Assembly (NCBI RefSeq): GCF_025264645.1
Contig: NZ_CP073696.1
Coordinates: 1,550,001 to 1,614,000, forward strand
Length of the DNA: 64,000 nucleotides
Reading direction: 5' to 3'
Origin: Edaphobacter lichenicola
GTDB taxonomy: Bacteria > Acidobacteriota > Terriglobia > Terriglobales > Acidobacteriaceae
The notes under the pieces are model-generated. The model did no database searches, was not told where the DNA came from, and worked only from the letters and a program-made list of their open reading frames with translations. Below, in pieces: positions 35,782 through 46,000 of this stretch. The position numbers were made by a program, and so were the translations under genes. Numbering within the stretch: position 1 is the stretch's first letter; each line of letters starts with the position of its first letter.

Positions 35782-37125
35782 TTAGGCTTCGTCCACTTCG
35801 GATTCGTCCGGGATTGAGTCCGCATGAAGCTCGATGGCTGTCATCACTGCATTCGCTATGAACACCAATGTTTTCTTTTGATGTTCCGACAATTGCCTTG
35901 GCCGAGTGTCGAGCACGCATATAGAACCGATAATCGTGTCGTCGTGGGCTTTCAGTGGGGCGCCAGCATAGAAGCGAATGCCGTTGTCCTTGAGGAAGCA
36001 ATCTTGAGAAAAGCGCTCATCTTCCGCAACGTCAGGAATCACCAAGCTTGATTCCGAAAAAGATGCCTGACTGCAGATTGACAGGTCACGAGCCGATTCC
36101 GGGGAAGTCAGTGAGGCCGCGGGCAATCCACACTGCGCCTCCCAAAATCTTCGTTCACCGTCCATGACTGTTATGAGTGCAATTGGGGCTTCGAACGCTC
36201 TGGCCAAATCTGATGCAAGACGGCTAAAAACTCCCTCCTCTGGTCCGTCAAATAAATCTATTCGCTCCATTTCTTGAACAGTCTCACCCAGTACGGCGTC
36301 AACTGGGCCTTCCGTTTCGATTTGAGCTTCGGAAGGGTACAACAAGGAAGAGAGGTATTCATTCAGCAATTGCAATGAAGACACAACGTGTTGCGCGTCT
36401 TCAGTCGGGATGCGGCTTCTAAGATTAGACAGAACATCGTCGCTGCTTAACACGCAAGCTACAACCACAGCTCGGAGGAAGCGTAAGCGGATTTGGTGGC
36501 ATCGCATCCTCAGGTGCCGTACTGCACGGGGAGGTACACCAATGACGCAGACAACATTAGATTCAAGTTCAGCCAGTGTTTGTTGAACGTCAGATGTGTT
36601 GTAGTCGGCTGACATCACCGTTGCTGAAGCTGTATCTTCCAGGACTTGCAACGCGAGTTGACACGCTACCTCATCCGCTAAATCTCTTGCCGGTATACAC
36701 ACTACGGTTTTTTCGGTTACGCGGGATGGGGAGGCGAGGGTTTGAGAGAGGTTATAGACATTTTCCACGAGCTCTTCAATTTCCTGAAGCATCTCCTCTG
36801 CACGTGTCGCTGTGATTTCTTCAGCATATCGAGCTTCCTCGATCATAGTGAGCGCCGGGATAATGACTATGTCGTAAACTTCAGCTCTTGGCGTTGTCGT
36901 CAAAACATGGTCCAGGAGTGCCTTTGCCTCGTGTGTATTTGATGAGAGTATTCGCTGATAAAAGCGCTCCGAAGGGGGAGGGATTCGCTCCTCACCGAAC
37001 AGCACATCGAGAAATTGCAGCTGAGGAACCTGCCGCCCCATAACAACAAGACAAACGGTAAGAGGAGTCGAAAGCAATAGCCCAGGTAAGCCCCAGAGAA
37101 GTGTCCAAAAAATTGCGGCGATCAA
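35782..37125 (-). CDS. C-terminal part of AI-2E family transporter fused to a GAF domain
   Basis: 447 residues. Begins with the last AI-2E membrane helix (AAIFWTLLWGLPGLLLSTPLTVCLV), followed by the large soluble region of long AI-2E proteins (QFLDVLFGEE onward). Then comes a GAF domain (about 300-435; RLASDLARAFEAPIALITVMD to ICVLDTRPRQLS). TTG start. The upstream gene (to 37122) holds only the first half of the transporter, overlaps by 4 bp and lacks the middle. Together they look like one gene with an internal deletion of about 100 codons that also broke the frame. Confidence 0.7.
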   Translation of the reverse strand: MIAAIFWTLLWGLPGLLLSTPLTVCLVVMGRQVPQLQFLDVLFGEERIPPPSERFYQRILSSNTHEAKALLDHVLTTTPRAEVYDIVIIPALTMIEEARYAEEITATRAEEMLQEIEELVENVYNLSQTLASPSRVTEKTVVCIPARDLADEVACQLALQVLEDTASATVMSADYNTSDVQQTLAELESNVVCVIGVPPRAVRHLRMRCHQIRLRFLRAVVVACVLSSDDVLSNLRSRIPTEDAQHVVSSLQLLNEYLSSLLYPSEAQIETEGPVDAVLGETVQEMERIDLFDGPEEGVFSRLASDLARAFEAPIALITVMDGERRFWEAQCGLPAASLTSPESARDLSICSQASFSESSLVIPDVAEDERFSQDCFLKDNGIRFYAGAPLKAHDDTIIGSICVLDTRPRQLSEHQKKTLVFIANAVMTAIELHADSIPDESEVDEA

Positions 37126-37739
37126 TATCGCGAGAGCTGACTGAAGATTGTTGTCAGAGGGTGGATGAGGGGAACAACAGTTCGGCTTGCCATGCTCATT
37201 ACTGACTCGTCCGGCTCTTCGATTCGGACAGTGAGAGGGCCGGTTGGCGTTGAGGAGGAAATTGGAGTGTTTGATCGATTAGCTGTCCTCTGCTTTGGAG
37301 CCACGGGAAGAATCGGTACCGGTGATACCGCCCCCCCGCTTGCGATCTGCTTGCTAATACTGGTCAACATTCCAACCGTGCTGCTCAACCTACCAGCGGA
37401 ATTGAGATGAAGGGCTCCAACCTTGTCAGTGACGTTCTGTTGATACTGCGGAAGTTCCACCGCAAGACTGTACACCTGGCCGAGAACCGCCCAACCCAAC
37501 GCGCCTAGTCCAATCACACACAATAAGATCACCAAGAGAGCTGCTGGCGCCTTCTTTAGTTTCCATCGCTCAAGCCTTGTAGCCGCCGGTGCCAACAGAA
37601 AAGCAAGGAGACCAGCCAACGCTAGGGGTACGAACACCTCTCGCGCGAAGTACAGGACAGCCATAATGAGAATGCCTGTTATGAGCTGACTATCTGTGCC
37701 TTTCAACGTTTCGCGCTTTTCGCCGACCAGACCAGGCAT
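37122..37739 (-). CDS. N-terminal part of AI-2E family transporter (truncated)
   Basis: About 205 residues. Membrane helices ITGILIMAVLYFAREVFVPL, LALAGLLAFLLAPAATRLERW and AALLVILLCVIGLGALGWAVL, then the extracytoplasmic helical domain, ending at VVPLIHPLTTIFSQLSRY. The next AI-2E segment (the domain's return into the membrane) is missing. AI-2E family proteins include autoinducer-2 exporters and Na+/H+ antiporters, but this copy is very unlikely to transport. The start at 37739 follows GAGAGG. Confidence 0.7.
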   Translation of the reverse strand: MPGLVGEKRETLKGTDSQLITGILIMAVLYFAREVFVPLALAGLLAFLLAPAATRLERWKLKKAPAALLVILLCVIGLGALGWAVLGQVYSLAVELPQYQQNVTDKVGALHLNSAGRLSSTVGMLTSISKQIASGGAVSPVPILPVAPKQRTANRSNTPISSSTPTGPLTVRIEEPDESVMSMASRTVVPLIHPLTTIFSQLSRY

Positions 37740-37796
37740 ACAAGGACCTCTCACGTGGAACAGAATGATCCAAATCGTTTCTCATGTCACAGATCT

Positions 37797-40037
37797 CTAA
37801 GCCGTCATAATCTTGTCTGGCGTAATCGGGTATTTTCTAATCCTTTTGCCGGTGGCGTTGTAAATAGCATTCGCGACGGCGGCAGCAGATCCAGTGATCC
37901 CTATCTCTCCAATACCGCGTGATCCTATTGGGTTGAATTTGACATCCGGAATGTTCAATACAGTTACGTCCAGAGTCTCAATATCAGCGTTCACTGGAAC
38001 GTGGTACTCGGCTAGTGAATTGTTCAGCACGCGTCCGGAGACCGGGTCGATATGGGCCTCTTCACAGAGGGCAAAAGAAACGCCCCAGGTGATACCGCCC
38101 ATGAGTTGATTCAGACCTGTCTTGTCATTGAGCAGCGTCCCGATGTCGTACGTTGCGACAACTCTTCGCACTTTGACCATATGAGTGTCTTTGTCAACAG
38201 CGACTTCAGCGAATACCGCACCCCACGAGTTTGAAGTCATAGCGTCCCTCGACTCTGAGGGCTCGGCAGAACCTGTCGCTTCAACGAGCTTTCCGCCGTT
38301 TCGAGCAATCAGGTCAGAGAGGCTGTCTGTCTGCGACGGATTGTTCTTATTGAAGAGGCTGCCATCTTTAGCGTCGATGTCTAGAGTCTTAAGTCCATGT
38401 AATGGAGACCCAGAGTCAGAGATAGCTAAGTCCGCCAGCTTTAGCTTCAACTGAGTCGTCGCGTCCTGAATCGCCGGGAGTACTGAAGCCGAAGACTGCG
38501 ACCCTCCCGATACAGGCGCTTTTGGGAGCGTGGAGTCCCCAAGCTTCACCTCAACCAATTTAGGGTCAATTCCGAGACCAGCCGCAGCTTGCTGGGCCAT
38601 GATTGTGTAGGTTCCGGTCCCGAGATCCTGAGTCCCCGATCCTACAAACATCCTCCCGCCGGGAAGCATCCGCACAACCGCCTGCGCAGAACTGCGATTC
38701 GCTGGGTATGTCGCCGTAGCCATGCCATATCCAATCAGTGCATTGCCTTCGATTATCGCACCCGGCTTTGCACTTCTTTTCGACCATCCGAACCGCTCTG
38801 ACGCTTGCTCATAGCATTCGCGCAGATGCTTGCTAGACCAAGGCCGATCATGGCTTGGATCTTTGTCCGCATAGTTCACTAGCCGCAGCTGCACCGGGTC
38901 CATTTTTAGCTTCTCTGCCAACTCATCCATGGCGATCTCAAGCACCGCCGTTCCAGGTGCCTCGCCCGGCGCACGCATGAAGGTCGAAACTCCGAGATTT
39001 ACCTCCACAACCTTCGCCGTGACCGAGTTTGCTTCGCTCATGTAGAGGTTCTTCGTTGGGCCTTCGGAGTGTTCAACAAAGTCTTCCATCACTGACGCAT
39101 TCATCACTACATCCTGCTGCATGGCCAGCAACTTCCCATCGGCGCTCGCTCCGAGTTTGATCTTATTTACCGTGGAGGGACGTCCGCCTACTGGTCCAAA
39201 CATCTGCTCGCGATCAAGAACCAGTTTCACCGGCTTGCCGGTCACCTTCGCCGCAATGGCACAGAGCGGCACGTGTGACCACATGGATCCCTTTGATCCA
39301 AACCCTCCGCCCACAACCGGATTGACTACACGCACGTAGTCGATAGGGATATTCAGCGTCTTTGCCAAGGACATGCGAACACCAGAGATGTACTGCGTCG
39401 CGTCATAGACATTGAGCTTCTCACCATCCCACCACGCAATCGTCGCATGTGGTTCCATAGGATTGTGGTGCTGAATTGGCGTGACATACGTGTTCTCTAC
39501 AATGACTGAGGATTTAGTGAATGCCGCCTGCAAGTCTCCGCGATGATTGCCTGCGGGCTCCTTGCCGGGGTTCTTCGGCCACCTCGCCTCACCCAAATTT
39601 TCCATGAAATTCACCCGTGAAGCTTTTGGTGAATATTTGATCTTCAGCATCGTTGCTGCCGCCTTCGCCTCGTTCAGCGATCGCGCGACGACCAGGGCCA
39701 CTGGCTGCCCGTTGTAGTTCACATCGGCGTTCTGCAGTAGACTCAGATTCCTTCTCGCGGGTGGTTGCGGCTGCCCTGGATTCAGCTTCGGCGCGTTGAA
39801 TGGTGTCAGAATCGAGATCACTCCGGGAGCTCGATCCGCTGCAGCGCGGTCGATCGATACAATCGTGCCACTTGGAATGGTCGACTGAACGATGTACGCA
39901 TACGTGAGGTCAGACTTAGAAAATGGCTCAGAAAACTCAGCCGCGTACTTTGCCTTCCCTGTTACCTTGGCCATTCCTTCATAACGGTGATCGAGTTGCT
40001 TGGCTGCTTTTGGTGCCGTTTCCGTATCCTGCGTCAT
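37797..40037 (-). CDS. paoC: Molybdopterin-binding subunit of periplasmic aldehyde oxidoreductase (PaoC/YagR-like)
   Basis: 746 residues, xanthine dehydrogenase family large subunit. RYEGMAKVTGKAKYAAEF at the start, MoCo loops VGGGFGSKG, MRAPGEAPGTA and GSGTQDLGTGTYT, and the catalytic Glu in GIGEIGITGSAAAVANAI. Oxidises aldehydes to acids with water as oxygen source. ATG 40037 overlaps the FAD-subunit stop (ATGA); the frame is open further upstream but inside that gene. Last gene of the 41772-37797 operon. No own Tat signal, so export would ride on the FeS subunit, as in E. coli Pao. Confidence 0.9.
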   Translation of the reverse strand: MTQDTETAPKAAKQLDHRYEGMAKVTGKAKYAAEFSEPFSKSDLTYAYIVQSTIPSGTIVSIDRAAADRAPGVISILTPFNAPKLNPGQPQPPARRNLSLLQNADVNYNGQPVALVVARSLNEAKAAATMLKIKYSPKASRVNFMENLGEARWPKNPGKEPAGNHRGDLQAAFTKSSVIVENTYVTPIQHHNPMEPHATIAWWDGEKLNVYDATQYISGVRMSLAKTLNIPIDYVRVVNPVVGGGFGSKGSMWSHVPLCAIAAKVTGKPVKLVLDREQMFGPVGGRPSTVNKIKLGASADGKLLAMQQDVVMNASVMEDFVEHSEGPTKNLYMSEANSVTAKVVEVNLGVSTFMRAPGEAPGTAVLEIAMDELAEKLKMDPVQLRLVNYADKDPSHDRPWSSKHLRECYEQASERFGWSKRSAKPGAIIEGNALIGYGMATATYPANRSSAQAVVRMLPGGRMFVGSGTQDLGTGTYTIMAQQAAAGLGIDPKLVEVKLGDSTLPKAPVSGGSQSSASVLPAIQDATTQLKLKLADLAISDSGSPLHGLKTLDIDAKDGSLFNKNNPSQTDSLSDLIARNGGKLVEATGSAEPSESRDAMTSNSWGAVFAEVAVDKDTHMVKVRRVVATYDIGTLLNDKTGLNQLMGGITWGVSFALCEEAHIDPVSGRVLNNSLAEYHVPVNADIETLDVTVLNIPDVKFNPIGSRGIGEIGITGSAAAVANAIYNATGKRIRKYPITPDKIMTA

Positions 40038-41059
40038 GCCTGTACTCCCTCGCTGGTGCCCTGAGAGGCAAGTGTTAGTGCTCGCACCACACCCTGCTTC
40101 GCTAGTTCGATCTTGAAGGTATTGTGCTCGTAGCCCTTCGCCCCTTGGAGCAGAATGTCCGCAGCCAGCATGAACGTCTCCGCTCTCGCAGGTTTGCCTA
40201 CCATCACCTTTTCCGCCTCGACTTTCCGCCAAGGTTTCAATGCAACTCCGCCAAGTGCGAGGCCTGCGGATCGGATATGATCGCCATCCATCTCAAGCCC
40301 GGCAGCGACGGAGATCAGAGCAAAGGCGTAGCTGTTTCGGTCACGAGCCTTCAAATAGTAAGCATTCTTCGAGAATTTAGATGGTGGAAGTGTCACGCCA
40401 ACAATCAACTCATCTGAACGTAGTGCCGTTTCTACCCAAGGGGTCGTCCCCGCGAGTCTGTGAAATTCGGCAAATGGAATTGTGCGTCCTCCTTTTGGCC
40501 CCTCAACCTCCACCTTCCCATCCAGCGCTGCCATCGCGACGCACATGTCGGAGGGATGGGTCGCGATGCAGCTCTCTCCGCTGGTCGAGCCCTTGTCGGT
40601 CTGGCCGAGAATTGCGTGAATGCGGTTGTAGCCTTTAATCGCTGCACAACCAGATCCCGGCACACGCTTGTTGCACGCAGGGAAAGTGACATCGGTAAAG
40701 TAATAGCAGCGAGTCCGCTGCAGCAGGTTGCCTCCCGTCGTCGCCATATTGCGCAGTTGAGGAGAGGCGCCACTGAGAAGCGCCTGTGAGAGCAACGAAT
40801 ACTGACTCTTGATCAAAGTATGATCAGCCAAATCGGAGTTTCTTACCAGCGCACCTATTGCTACGCCACCGTCGGCAGTATTGATCACTTGGGCCAGTTC
40901 CAGTTGGTTGATATCCACAAGGGTAGTCGGAGACTCGACTCCGTACTTCATCAGATCGACAAGGTTCGTCCCACCCGCCAGAAACTTCGCCCCACGTGCA
41001 GACCCTGAGCGAATAGCTTTATCCGGTGCTACTGGTCTTTCATAACTGAAGGCGTTCAT
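40034..41059 (-). CDS. paoB: FAD-binding subunit of aldehyde oxidoreductase (PaoB/YagS-like)
   Basis: 341 residues. FAD motifs AKFLAGGTNLVDLMK and TTGGNLLQRTRC. A Cys-rich insert (CYYFTDVTFPACNKRVPGSG, then C-AA, later ESC) matches the extra [4Fe-4S] site of E. coli PaoB, absent from ordinary xanthine dehydrogenases. Start and stop overlap both neighbours by 4 bp. Confidence 0.9.
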   Translation of the reverse strand: MNAFSYERPVAPDKAIRSGSARGAKFLAGGTNLVDLMKYGVESPTTLVDINQLELAQVINTADGGVAIGALVRNSDLADHTLIKSQYSLLSQALLSGASPQLRNMATTGGNLLQRTRCYYFTDVTFPACNKRVPGSGCAAIKGYNRIHAILGQTDKGSTSGESCIATHPSDMCVAMAALDGKVEVEGPKGGRTIPFAEFHRLAGTTPWVETALRSDELIVGVTLPPSKFSKNAYYLKARDRNSYAFALISVAAGLEMDGDHIRSAGLALGGVALKPWRKVEAEKVMVGKPARAETFMLAADILLQGAKGYEHNTFKIELAKQGVVRALTLASQGTSEGVQA

Positions 41060-41772
41060 GACGACACCCCTCTCGACACTGCCCGAACTGCAGCTACGAT
41101 GTTTGGATAGGCCCCGCACCGACAGATATTGCCGCTCATTCGCTCGCGAATTTCATCGTCTGTCATCTCCGGACGATCGGTCTTGCCGGCATGAAGACTC
41201 ACGATCGATAAAGCGCCACGACGTTGCTCTTCCACAGCAGCTACCGCCGAGCAAATCTGGCCCGGTGTGCAGTACCCACATTGATAACCATCATGTTCGA
41301 GGAAAGCCGCCTGCATCGGATGCAAATCACTGACGTCCTTCGGCCCGGACACTTTTGCCAGCCCCTCGATCGTGACTATTTCAGAACCTTGGGCCGCAAA
41401 CGCTAGCGTTAGGCACGAATTCACTCGACGTCGATTGATCAGAACTGTGCAAGCTCCGCATTGCCCATGGTCGCAACCCTTCTTAGTACCTGTTAGATCC
41501 ATTTGCTCCCGAAGGGCATCGAGTAACGAAGTACGACTGTCAAGAGAGAGTGTGTGAGATTTGCCGTTGACTTTCAAGGTAATCGGCTGAACCGCCGCGT
41601 TATCCGCAATTGCGATACCCGGCGAGCCGACTGCTGCTGCCGCTGAAAGTAGTCCAGCCGTCTGCATGAACCGTCTACGTGTGAGTTCAAATTGAAGGCC
41701 GTTCTTCTCAAGCTCCTGCTCTTCCAACTCGCACTCTTCGCGGTCAGGATTTGTACCGAGTAAATCTTTCAT
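41056..41772 (-). CDS. paoA: [2Fe-2S] subunit of aldehyde oxidoreductase with Tat signal (PaoA/YagT-like)
   Basis: 238 residues. An N-terminal ~30-residue acidic lead, then Tat motif TRRRFMQTAGLLSAAAAV, which exports the folded complex. First cluster GCDHGQCGACTVLINRRRV...C; second cluster CGYCTPGQIC and GNICRCGAYPNI. Passes electrons from MoCo to FAD. First gene of a three-gene operon with 4-bp overlaps. Confidence 0.9.
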   Translation of the reverse strand: MKDLLGTNPDREECELEEQELEKNGLQFELTRRRFMQTAGLLSAAAAVGSPGIAIADNAAVQPITLKVNGKSHTLSLDSRTSLLDALREQMDLTGTKKGCDHGQCGACTVLINRRRVNSCLTLAFAAQGSEIVTIEGLAKVSGPKDVSDLHPMQAAFLEHDGYQCGYCTPGQICSAVAAVEEQRRGALSIVSLHAGKTDRPEMTDDEIRERMSGNICRCGAYPNIVAAVRAVSRGVSS

Positions 41773-41964
41773 CTGGCTGCTCCGGCTCGGAATCTATCGC
41801 GAGGAATGGTGGTATGGATGTAGACGGATATTTCGGGCCGAAAGATGCTTCAAGGCGGCCAGCCCCGCGACGGGCATGAAGCTTTAACGAAGTTTCGGAG
41901 ACAAGACGTCGCAGCCAGAATGCCACATTGCACTCCCGCAGTAATTTAGGGAGTGGGCGCAGGT

Positions 41965-42288
41965 CTATCGGATAATGCCTTGGCCGGAAGCGGTTGTTTC
42001 GCGTCTCAAGTTCATCCACCAGTACAGCGGAACGCTAAACGCCATGCCTCCTAAAAGCGACAATAAAACAAACCAGTACCACCGAACAGGTCCAATTGGA
42101 CGGGCAGCGAAGAAGTAGGCAAGGACTCCCATCGCAAGAAAAGCGTCAAGCATGAAGGATGAAGCAAGTAAGTTGTGCGCGACTCCGCCGCAACCGTGTG
42201 GATCGTGTAGCGAGGAGTAGAGAAACATATTATTCGGAACAGCTAGCCCGAAGAGAGCGACTGCGAGTAGAATCCACCGCTGTTTCAT
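41965..42288 (-). CDS. Small membrane protein, unknown family
   Basis: 107 residues with three hydrophobic segments: about 6-25, 40-62, 70-90. NNMFLYSSLHDPHGCGG between segments is distinctive. No family assigned. On the same strand as the Pao operon, about 190 bases upstream of it, perhaps unrelated. Confidence 0.65.
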   Translation of the reverse strand: MKQRWILLAVALFGLAVPNNMFLYSSLHDPHGCGGVAHNLLASSFMLDAFLAMGVLAYFFAARPIGPVRWYWFVLLSLLGGMAFSVPLYWWMNLRRETTASGQGIIR

Positions 42289-42530
42289 CTGGGTTTTGAC
42301 TCCCTATTGTCAGTTGCCCTACGTTTTCTCAGTTCCGAGTCCACTGTCAAGCTTTATATTCCTACGGCGTTTTTGGCCCTCTCGGTACCTATAACGCTCC
42401 TCTTGTCGCATATCGGGCTAAAGTCTCATTAGAAGAGGTCTGCTGTTCACTAATGAGACATTAGCCTTAGGCAATGCAAAGGATAAAAATCGGTTGTGAC
42501 CTATGTTTTCTCTCCGACCGGCTCTTAGTC

Positions 42531-42803
42531 TTAGGATTGATGAAATTGACTATAAAGTTCGGACCATTGTTCAGATACGGTTCCTTTTTCCTGTAGCTTT
42601 TCACGCAGTCGAATGACTTCCCGAAGCGCCTTAATGTCACCACTTACAGCTTTGTTAGTAAGCTGCACGAAATGATCGTTGGGGATATTGCAACCGCTGA
42701 TAATTGGCTCTACAAATTGATGTGAGCCGCTGTTCCGAAAGGTGTGGGTTTGGAAACAATGATCACAGCCGGAAAGAATTGCAACAAAGGTGCGGCGGGA
42801 CAT
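42531..42803 (-). CDS. Hypothetical protein with Cys/His-rich N-terminus
   Basis: 90 residues. The N-terminal half has SGCDHCFQTHTF and a later Cys (possible metal site, inference); the C-terminal half is helical and charged (ALREVIRLREKLQEKG). No family recognised. An isolated ORF between gene-poor stretches. Confidence 0.45.
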   Translation of the reverse strand: MSRRTFVAILSGCDHCFQTHTFRNSGSHQFVEPIISGCNIPNDHFVQLTNKAVSGDIKALREVIRLREKLQEKGTVSEQWSELYSQFHQS

Positions 42804-43031
42804 ATTTTACCGTTTCAATGAGAAATCTCAACCGAATATGACGAAACGCATAGACATAAATGATGATTCTATGCATAATTGTCGAATCTCTTTGGGTCAA
42901 CAAGGAACTCCAGCGAAGAGCTTACATTCGCGAATATCAGTGGGGAAGCATAGCCGGTTGGAGCAGTTCCTCTTCGGGCCCCCGCAACTATTTCGACGAA
43001 CACGAAAGCTATCTTCCAGGAGGCTGACCGT

Positions 43032-46000
43032 ATGGCCCATAACTTCGGAAGCACCACCCACTTTCAGGTGTCCTCGCCGGACAGTAACTGGTCTGCCTTC
43101 ACCGCGGTGGAGCAAACCAACGTCACCGCCAATGCTAACTATTTGATTGGCCAGGTGGAGGCGGCCTTCACCACCACCACCGGCTGGTTCGGTACGGACA
43201 CAACCAAGTTCACGGGGTCTAACCAACAGCAGATTTGGTTTGACCAGCCCTTCGACAGCGGTGCCTTCAACAACGGCTACGGCAACCCGATCCATGTCGA
43301 TACTCAGGACGACAACGGCGGTAGCACGGCGGGTCCCGAAGTGGCGATGGTCTGGATGGCCGAGTGGTCTGAAGTGCTGATGTCGTTGACCGGCACCTGG
43401 AATTCTGGTGATAGCAGTGGCGAGGGCCTGTCACACTATTCGGCATACCAGATTTTCTCAGCCGGGTACAACGACTATTACCCCGGGGGCTTCTTTCAGG
43501 ACTGGCTTAACGGCACCGGGACAGCCATCGTAACAAATCAGAAGACCGTATCACCAAACGCCGCCCGGTCGGATTGGGTAAACACGACCTACACCGGTTC
43601 CACGGTGGGCGGCGTTTCGGTGCATGGCGATGGTGATCCTGTCAGCTACGGCTGCGCGGTCGGGTTCATTTATTACCTCACGGTACAGCTTGGCTTCAGC
43701 ATCAACTCAGTAATCAGCAGCTACAACGGTAACCTCGCGAGTTGTTATCACACGTTGACTGGCGACAGTTCCGATCCATTCCCGATCTTTACCGGTCTGC
43801 TCGCCAGCTTCTATCCGGCGGGCACGCCGGCCAGTAGTCCGAGCCCGAACCCCGAGAACCCGTTCCCTATCGCAGCGGTGCAGTACTACGACCAGAAGAA
43901 CACCTACGGTTCGGACGAGGCTTCGGACATCATCCATACGCAGGGAGGACTCGTGTCCTCGGCGTTCTGGGTAGTGATCGACGGGTTCAGCCAGCACTCC
44001 TTCCAATCGCTCGGCATTCAGGTTGGCAATTTCACGGGCAGCTTCGCCACGCTGCCGGGGGTAAAGATTACTCCGAACCCGGCTGGCGCCCAGTTCGAGA
44101 ATGGCGTGAACAGCACCACGCCGCAGCAGATCCGAATTCCGTTCGACATTACGCTCCTCGATACGCCAGGCAATTCGATCCTGACACAGTTCCCGAGCAC
44201 CGGCGTTTCCTCGCCCTACATTCTCACGGTCTCGCTTACTTCCGGTGGAGCAACCGTAACGGGATCGCAGGCAAGTACGGAGTTCGAGCTGATTGCCGGG
44301 GCCGATCCATACTTCACCAACATTCCGACGGGTCAGAATAATCAGCCTTACCTGAGCCAGGACTTGCGGGTCTTTAACGCCGCACCGGCAATCAACAGTG
44401 TGCCTTTCCCCGGCGCTCCGGCCTTCGCGACTGACAGCGTCGCTGGCGCTTATACGTACATTCAGGCGCTACTCAAATACCTCAACGGCAATACTGCGTT
44501 CACCAACCCGAGCGGCACAGATCCATTCTCCCTATTGCCAGACCAGGGTGGCGAAGGGCAGACAGATTCGTCTGTAGCGCCGTTCTCGTTCAACTTCGCC
44601 AATCCACTCTTTCCGCAAATCGCCAACAACTACAACTTTGCGATCGCCCGTGTACGGTTGCGCGGCAGCTCCGGCCCGTCAGGCGCGGCCGACAGCGTGC
44701 GGGTATTCTTCCGCGTATTCGGAACGCAGAGCAACGATACGGACTACCAACCGAATGGCACCTATGCCTTGCAGGCGGACGCCGCCGGCGACCCCGGCAC
44801 ACCAATACCCGGCGCCGGCAACACCACCATTCCGTTCTTCGCCACCGGCAATCCCGGAGCCGAGTCGGACTACCAGGCGGGTGGCCCGAACATCCAGACC
44901 CTGACAATTCCGAGCGGGCAAGACAGCTTGTGGTCGTATTACGGTTGCTTCCTGAACTTCTACGATCCTGCCTACCAGATCGGCGGCCAACAAATCCAGG
45001 CCTTCCTTCCGGGTACGCATCACTGCATCGTGGCGCAGATTGCCTTTGACGAAGCGCCGATTCCGACGGGTGTTTCGCCGTTGTCGTGGGATCAGTTGGC
45101 TCAGCGCAACCTGCAGTTCACTGTGGTCGATAATCCCGGTCCGGCGGCGACGCATCGTGCGCCACAGACCTTTGACTGCCGTCCAAGTGGAGCGATCGGC
45201 CTACCTGGAGGCAACGGCCTGCCGCCGGACGAGCTGATGATCGACTGGGGCAACGTGCCGACGGGCTCGACGGCCTCGCTGTACTGGCCGGCGGTGCTGG
45301 CGTCCGACGTGATGGCGCTGACGCGGAAATGGGGCAGCACGGCTCCGCTTTCGGCGAGCGATGCCCACACGCTCTCCATCCCAATCAACGGCGGCGTCAG
45401 CTATATTCCGATTCCGTCCAGCACCGGTCAAAACTTTGCCGGGCTGTTCACATTGGAGTTACCGCTCGGCATTCGCATCGGCCAACAGTTCGAGGTAGTG
45501 GTGCGCCGGATCTCCACGAAGCGCGGAAAGGTTGCGCCGCCGCCCCCACCGCCTCCACCGCCGCCAAAATTGAATACGGCACCGGCAAGGCGTCATGAGG
45601 AGAAGGAGAATAAGGCGCATGTCGGTGTTGTGGTCCATTCCGTGGTGGAGCAGACGCTGACCTGGCGATATGTCGTCGGCAGCTTCGTAGTTCGCATTCC
45701 GGTAAGTACGGCTGCTGCAATGCTGGTGCCCGAAGCGATAACGCTCTCCATCATGAAGTGGCGGCTGGCGCACCTCTCGCCGGGCAACCGCTGGGCACCG
45801 GTGCTGGAGCGTTACATCAAATACTGCTCTGCACGGCTGGATGGGATTGGCGGCAATTCCTCGCAAGTGCCACCGTCTCTCACCTGGACTCCGCCTCTGA
45901 TGGGTAACGGTGGTAAGGGTGGCCATGGCGGCGAAGGGGACGGGCGCGAGTTGTGCGGCAAGGTCGCGGAGGTGCTGTTCGACTGCCACGGCGTGTTCGA

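Noticed and set aside
41744..42019. 91-residue minus-strand ORF
   Set aside because: Overlaps two better genes and has no family resemblance.
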